From assembly GCA_030682505.1 (NCBI GenBank), contig JAUXOH010000132.1, positions 1 through 10,884 of the forward strand: a stretch of DNA of 10,884 bases, written 5' to 3'. The translations under genes were made by a program, and so were the position numbers. This document shows, in pieces, positions 7,362 to 10,884 of this stretch. The notes below the pieces were generated by a model. That model saw only the letters and a list, made by a program, of their open reading frames with translations. It was not told the origin of the DNA and searched no databases. The DNA comes from Candidatus Didemnitutus sp. GTDB taxonomy: Bacteria; Verrucomicrobiota; Verrucomicrobiia; Opitutales; Opitutaceae. How positions within the stretch are numbered: the stretch's first letter is position 1; every line of letters starts with the position of its first letter.

Positions 7362-7739
7362 ATGGCAAAAATTCTCCTCATCGACGACGACGACCTTTTC
7401 CGCGACATGCTGGCCAGCGCGCTGGAGCGCGAGGGCCATGTGGTTAACCAGGCGACGAACGGGGTTCAGGGCCTGAAAATGTTTCGGGCCGAGCAGGCCG
7501 ATTTGGTGATCACGGATATCGTCATGCCGGAGAAGGAGGGGCTCGATACCATCCGCGACTTGCGCCGGGATTTTCCCGCCGCGCGGATTATTGCGATGTC
7601 GGGCGGCCTGGCGAACGACTCGAGGCTTTACCTCCTCATGGCGGAAAAATTTGGCGCGCGCGCCGTGTTGGCCAAACCATTCCCCATCGAGGAACTCTAT
7701 CTGGCCGTGAACAGCGCGCTCGCCGACCCTACCCCGTAA
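7362..7739 (+). CDS. Stand-alone response regulator receiver domain (CheY-like)
   Basis: Single-domain response regulator of 125 residues with no output domain. The acidic pocket is Asp8-Asp11 in ILLIDDDD, the phosphoacceptor is Asp52 in LVITDIVMPEKEG, the switch Ser is Ser80 in AMSGG, and the conserved Lys is Lys105 in AKPF. All key residues are intact, so it should be phosphorylated and act by protein contact, in a phosphorelay or on a motor or enzyme. I chose ATG 7362 because the receiver fold starts there (MAKILLIDDDD); an upstream TTG frame from 7323 would translate the hairpin region. No histidine kinase or chemotaxis gene is nearby, so its partner is unknown. Its last 11 nt overlap the 3' end of the convergent oleD. 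Confidence 0.92.
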   Translation: MAKILLIDDDDLFRDMLASALEREGHVVNQATNGVQGLKMFRAEQADLVITDIVMPEKEGLDTIRDLRRDFPAARIIAMSGGLANDSRLYLLMAEKFGARAVLAKPFPIEELYLAVNSALADPTP

Positions 7740-8727
7740 CGCGGAGGTGGGCGATGAGCTCGGCGGTGCCGTCTGCCATGCTGACGCGCGGAGCATAGCC
7801 AAAATCGCGTCGAGCGGCGTCGATCCGGAACCAATGATCCGTGGCCATCTCCTTGGCCACGAAACGGGTCATCGGCGGTTCGCCCCGGAGGGGGAGCGCG
7901 GTCCACAGCGTTTCCAGCACCGCACCGATCCCGTAGGCGGCGCCGAGGGAAATGCGTTTCGTGAGGGGCGGGAGACCGACGCCGCGCAGCAATTCGTTGA
8001 TCCAGTCCCACAAGACCACGGGCTCGCCGTTGGTGATGAAATACGCGCGCCCGGCAACGAGTGGGTTGATCCGGAGGGCCGACTCCGCCAGCAAATGGGC
8101 CTCAACGACGTTGGTGATGTGGGTGCAGTCGACGAGGTTCCGGCCCGGGCCAACGATTTTCAAGCGCCCCGTGCGCGCCAGCGCGAGCACGCGCGGAACA
8201 ACGTTCTTGTCGCCCGGACCCCACACCAGGTGAGGGCGCAACGAGACGGTCTTGAACTCCGGCGAATTGGCCGCGCGCACGAGTTTTTCCGCCGCGGCCT
8301 TGCTCGTGGGATAGGCGCAGGGCGCCTGGGTGCAGAGAGGAGCGGATTCGTCGACCCCGGCGAGATTGCCGCCGTTGAAGACGACACTGGGCGAACTCGT
8401 ATAGACAAAGCGGGACGCGCCGGAGGCCCGGGCTGCGGCCAGCACCCGGCGGGTGCCCTCGACATTGACCCGGAAAAAATCAGTGGCCGGACCCCACACC
8501 CCCACCCGGCCGGCGACGTGAAAAACCGTGCCGACCCCGGCGCAGCCCCGGCGCAGTGCGTTCTCATCATGCAGGTCGCCGGCAACAATTTCAGCTCCGA
8601 GCTTCTCCAGTTCCGGCAGGGGTCTCCGCGCCAGCACGCGCACCGATCGACCCTGGGAGAGCAAACGCCCGGCGATCTTGCCGCCGATGAATCCGCTGGC
8701 TCCGGTGATGAAGACCGGCTGATTCAT
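7729..8727 (-). CDS. oleD: 2-alkyl-3-oxoalkanoate reductase OleD (extended SDR / 3-beta-HSD family)
   Basis: NAD(P)H-dependent reductase of 332 residues in the extended short-chain dehydrogenase / 3-beta-hydroxysteroid dehydrogenase family. In head-to-head olefin synthesis OleD reduces the 2-alkyl-3-oxoalkanoate made by OleA to the 2-alkyl-3-hydroxy acid used by OleC. The Rossmann motif is Gly9-x2-Gly12-x2-Gly15 (TGASGFIG), and the catalytic pair is Tyr139-x3-Lys143 (YPTSK), with YTSSPSVVF (109-117) supplying the Ser strand. The C-terminus WFRIDAARRDFGYAPRVS is typical of the 3-beta-HSD/OleD branch. Its ATG overlaps the oleC stop by an ATGA, so the pair is translationally coupled. OleD is preferred over a sterol or dihydroflavonol reductase because of the adjacent OleC-like ligase. 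The TAG stop falls inside the convergent receiver gene. Confidence 0.85.
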   Translation of the reverse strand: MNQPVFITGASGFIGGKIAGRLLSQGRSVRVLARRPLPELEKLGAEIVAGDLHDENALRRGCAGVGTVFHVAGRVGVWGPATDFFRVNVEGTRRVLAAARASGASRFVYTSSPSVVFNGGNLAGVDESAPLCTQAPCAYPTSKAAAEKLVRAANSPEFKTVSLRPHLVWGPGDKNVVPRVLALARTGRLKIVGPGRNLVDCTHITNVVEAHLLAESALRINPLVAGRAYFITNGEPVVLWDWINELLRGVGLPPLTKRISLGAAYGIGAVLETLWTALPLRGEPPMTRFVAKEMATDHWFRIDAARRDFGYAPRVSMADGTAELIAHLRVTG

Positions 8728-10388
8728 CGCCTGAGGGAAGCGACCGACACATCGCGTTTATCCATTTCGTAGCCGGAATGGTGGGCCGCCCACGAGGCGA
8801 GTTTCAGCCGGTGGATTTTGGCGTTGTGGCGCACGTCGACGGGAAACCGGGGGTGAAGGAAGGTCAGTCGGATGAGGTCCGTATGCGGGTGTGCCGCGCC
8901 CAGCATCCGCAGTTCGCGCACAAGCTTCCGACGCAGAGACGGAGTGGCCACGCTTGTCTGCGAAATGGGCTCGACGACCAGCGCCGCGCGCTGGGAGCCC
9001 CGCGGGCCGAGGCCAATGAGGGCACTGCGACGGATGCCGGCGTGGGCGTTAAAAATCGGCTCCACTTGGTCGGGGTAGAGCGTGCCATCGCGAGTTTCGA
9101 CCCGCTCGGCCTTGCGGCCACAGAACCACAGCAGGCCGTTTTCGTCGAGATAGCCGACGTCGCCCATCCGGTGCCAGGGTGGCGTATCGGGGATCTTGGC
9201 GCGGATGGTATCATCGGGCAAAAAATCATAGGCCTTCGTCACCACCGGACCGCGCACAATAATCTCGCCGATCTGGTCGGCGGGCAATTCTTGGGTGTCC
9301 GCGAGTGAATCCAGCGCCCGATCGCTGAGAGCGATGATCTTCACTTCAATCCCTGCCACGGGCTTGCCGACGCACGTGCCGCGTCCGGTCAACGTGGCGG
9401 TGGCATCGATTTGTGCGGCCGAAATACTGCACAGCGGTAGCGCTTCGGTGGCGCCGTAGGGACTGTGGGCCGTGCCTTGGGGCAACAGAGCCTGCACGTC
9501 GCGAAAGAGCGCTGGAGGCACCGGCGCACCGGCCATGAGCACGCGCTGGACGAGCGGGAGAACGATGCCTTTCGCCTGACAGTGGAGGGCAATTTTCCGC
9601 CAGAGCGTGGGGGAACCAAAAGAGTTGGTGACCTCTTCCTGCCGGATGGCCTGCACGATCTTGTCGGGATCGGCGGCGGCCGGGCGCGAGGGATCGATTT
9701 CCGGAACGATGGTCGTCATGCCGAGTGCCGGATTGAAAAGCGCAAAGATTGGCAGCATCGGCAGATCGACTTCACCGGGCTGAATCGCATAGGTTTCGCG
9801 GATCAAGCGCACCTGCGCCTCGAACATGCCGTGTTCGTAGCAGACGCCCTTGGGCGCCCCGGTGGAGCCGCTGGTAAACAGGATCGCCGCGAGATCCGAT
9901 GGCGCGCGATCGGCGAGGTGCGCGCGACCGGTCCCGGCACAGCGGGCCGTGGGTGAGCCGCTCGCCCAGACGCGGACCTCAATCGTGCCAAACGCGCGCC
10001 GAAAGAAATAGCCGAGCAGTTGGGCGCGTGGAATGCCCAGCAACACACGCGGCTTCGATCGGGCCACGCAGGAGAGAAAATTTGGCCGACCCATCCCGGG
10101 GTCGATGATTACCGGCACGGCCCCGAGCTTGAAAAGCGCGAACGCGGCGGCGATCAGGGGCAAACCTTGGCGCACCATGACCAGCACACGGTCATCCCGT
10201 CGCACTCCTCGGGATTCGAGCCGCGCGACCCACGCGTCGACCTCGGCGTCGAGTTCGCAAAACGAGAGGGCCAGATAATCAATTCGTCCGTCACTGGTTC
10301 GACCGCGCGGCACCTTGATGGCGACGCGATCCGGCTGGCGTGTGGCCATCGACGGCAGGTGGCGGGCGATATTCGCGGATTCGGCCAT
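8724..10388 (-). CDS. oleC: Olefin beta-lactone synthetase OleC (AMP-dependent synthetase family)
   Basis: ATP-dependent adenylating enzyme of 554 residues. OleC proteins convert 2-alkyl-3-hydroxyalkanoates to beta-lactones, which OleB then decarboxylates to cis-olefins. ANL-superfamily motifs are all present: P-loop FTSGSTGAPKG (171-181), YGATE (311-315, within SPYGATEALP), the MGDVG aspartate Asp410, the GRKAERV hinge (424-430) and the C-terminal Lys524 in RHNAKIHR. I chose ATG 10388 because the family-like NIARHLP follows at once. The reading frame extends upstream to 10490, but that stretch is arginine/proline-rich and would overlap the preceding gene. The start is 16 nt after that gene's stop, with no strong ribosome-binding site. 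A generic fatty acyl-CoA or acyl-AMP ligase is the alternative; coupling to OleD favours OleC. Confidence 0.85.
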   Translation of the reverse strand: MAESANIARHLPSMATRQPDRVAIKVPRGRTSDGRIDYLALSFCELDAEVDAWVARLESRGVRRDDRVLVMVRQGLPLIAAAFALFKLGAVPVIIDPGMGRPNFLSCVARSKPRVLLGIPRAQLLGYFFRRAFGTIEVRVWASGSPTARCAGTGRAHLADRAPSDLAAILFTSGSTGAPKGVCYEHGMFEAQVRLIRETYAIQPGEVDLPMLPIFALFNPALGMTTIVPEIDPSRPAAADPDKIVQAIRQEEVTNSFGSPTLWRKIALHCQAKGIVLPLVQRVLMAGAPVPPALFRDVQALLPQGTAHSPYGATEALPLCSISAAQIDATATLTGRGTCVGKPVAGIEVKIIALSDRALDSLADTQELPADQIGEIIVRGPVVTKAYDFLPDDTIRAKIPDTPPWHRMGDVGYLDENGLLWFCGRKAERVETRDGTLYPDQVEPIFNAHAGIRRSALIGLGPRGSQRAALVVEPISQTSVATPSLRRKLVRELRMLGAAHPHTDLIRLTFLHPRFPVDVRHNAKIHRLKLASWAAHHSGYEMDKRDVSVASLRR

Positions 10389-10404
10389 GGGGGTGAAATC
10401 CGGC

Positions 10405-10884
10405 TTAGCTCTGCCACCGGGGGTCGGCCTTGAGCAACTCGGCCTGCCAGGGGAGCAACACCGCGTCGGCACTCGTGGGATCACGGGCAAGCAAGACGAG
10501 CTGCGAGCGCGTGGCGATCACGGTGGGATCGAGATTCAACTCCCGTGCGAGGTGGTCGCGGTAGGCCTTGGCCCGATCCTGACGGGAAATTTCATCGGGC
10601 GTCATCTGGCTGAACTCGCGCCGCCGCTCGCGCCGGGGAAGCGTATCCGGATCGAGGGAAAAGCCGCTTCGCACGGCATCGGTCAAGCTCGAGAAGAGGC
10701 GATCGTGGCGACGGCCGAGATGCACGTGGAGCACTTCGTGCAAGGGAAGCCCGTCATCGGCGGCGCGAGCGATGCGCACGAGCATTTCGTTGCCGGTCAC
10801 CTTGAACGGAGGGGTGTTGAGTTTTTCGGCGCAATGTTCGCGCCAGTGCCAGATTTGGTTGAGCACGGCGAGGCCGAGCGGGCC
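10405..10884 (-). CDS. Ribonuclease D-like protein, C-terminal HRDC region (5' end beyond window)
   Basis: Only the last 159 residues are visible; the frame is open to the window edge and the GTG at 10866 is internal. The segment LAVLNQIWHWREHCAEK, then PPFKVTGNEMLVRIA, matches the HRDC domain that follows the DEDD 3'-5' exonuclease domain of RNase D. The final part, LDPTVIATRSQLVLLARD with PWQAELL, matches the end of RNase D-type proteins. RNase D trims the 3' ends of tRNA and other structured RNAs. The catalytic residues lie outside the window, so activity cannot be judged. The TAA stop is 16 nt before oleC on the same strand, suggesting shared transcription. Another HRDC-containing exonuclease is possible. 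Confidence 0.75.
   Translation of the reverse strand, partial: GPLGLAVLNQIWHWREHCAEKLNTPPFKVTGNEMLVRIARAADDGLPLHEVLHVHLGRRHDRLFSSLTDAVRSGFSLDPDTLPRRERRREFSQMTPDEISRQDRAKAYRDHLARELNLDPTVIATRSQLVLLARDPTSADAVLLPWQAELLKADPRWQS

Noticed and set aside
7747..8772. 341-codon open frame on the plus strand opposite oleD
   Set aside because: It mirrors the codon phase of oleD, has no recognisable domain and is low-complexity charged sequence; oleD has full SDR motifs.
10389..10490. Longer oleC start adding 34 residues
   Set aside because: The added stretch is Arg/Pro/Cys-rich, unlike OleC N-termini, and would overlap the RNase D-like gene by 86 nt.

Overview
The window is about 10.9 kb of GC-rich, tightly packed bacterial chromosome with seven complete genes and one gene cut at each end. 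A member of the Verrucomicrobiota, perhaps Opitutaceae-like, is my best guess. It rests on the GC content, the weak Shine-Dalgarno sequences, an SLC45-type sugar transporter beside GH31 and GH77 enzymes, and an oleC/oleD pair (ole genes are known from that phylum, among others). It is inference; no rRNA or marker gene is present.

Region 1 (1-6216) is an alpha-glucan or maltooligosaccharide utilisation locus. Three plus-strand genes form a tight operon: a GH31 alpha-glucosidase (5' end outside the window), a GH77 4-alpha-glucanotransferase (malQ) 2 nt later, and an SLC45/GPH-like MFS sugar transporter overlapping malQ by an ATGA. The likely logic is import of maltose-type sugars by the MFS protein, chain remodelling by MalQ and glucose release by the GH31 enzyme. 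A minus-strand AraC-family regulator with an intact cupin metal-site motif ends on top of the transporter's stop codon and is the obvious candidate regulator.

Region 2 (6217-7361) holds a 158-nt divergent intergenic region, then a gene for an exported protein with a signal peptide, a two-motif beta/gamma-crystallin domain and two tandem DUF4214-like repeats. A 117-nt spacer follows, ending in a perfect 7-bp hairpin just ahead of the next gene.

Region 3 (7362-10884) has a stand-alone CheY-like receiver protein. Convergent to it is a minus-strand run of a ribonuclease D-like protein (C-terminal part only), then oleC (beta-lactone synthetase), then oleD (2-alkyl-3-oxoalkanoate reductase). OleC and OleD are two of the four enzymes of head-to-head olefin biosynthesis; oleA and oleB are not in the window.

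I find no RNA genes, insertion sequences, CRISPR arrays or clear rho-independent terminators. No stretch over 300 nt lacks a gene. I see no convincing wholly new system; the crystallin/DUF4214 protein, the cupin-bearing regulator and the split ole pathway are the parts most worth a closer look.
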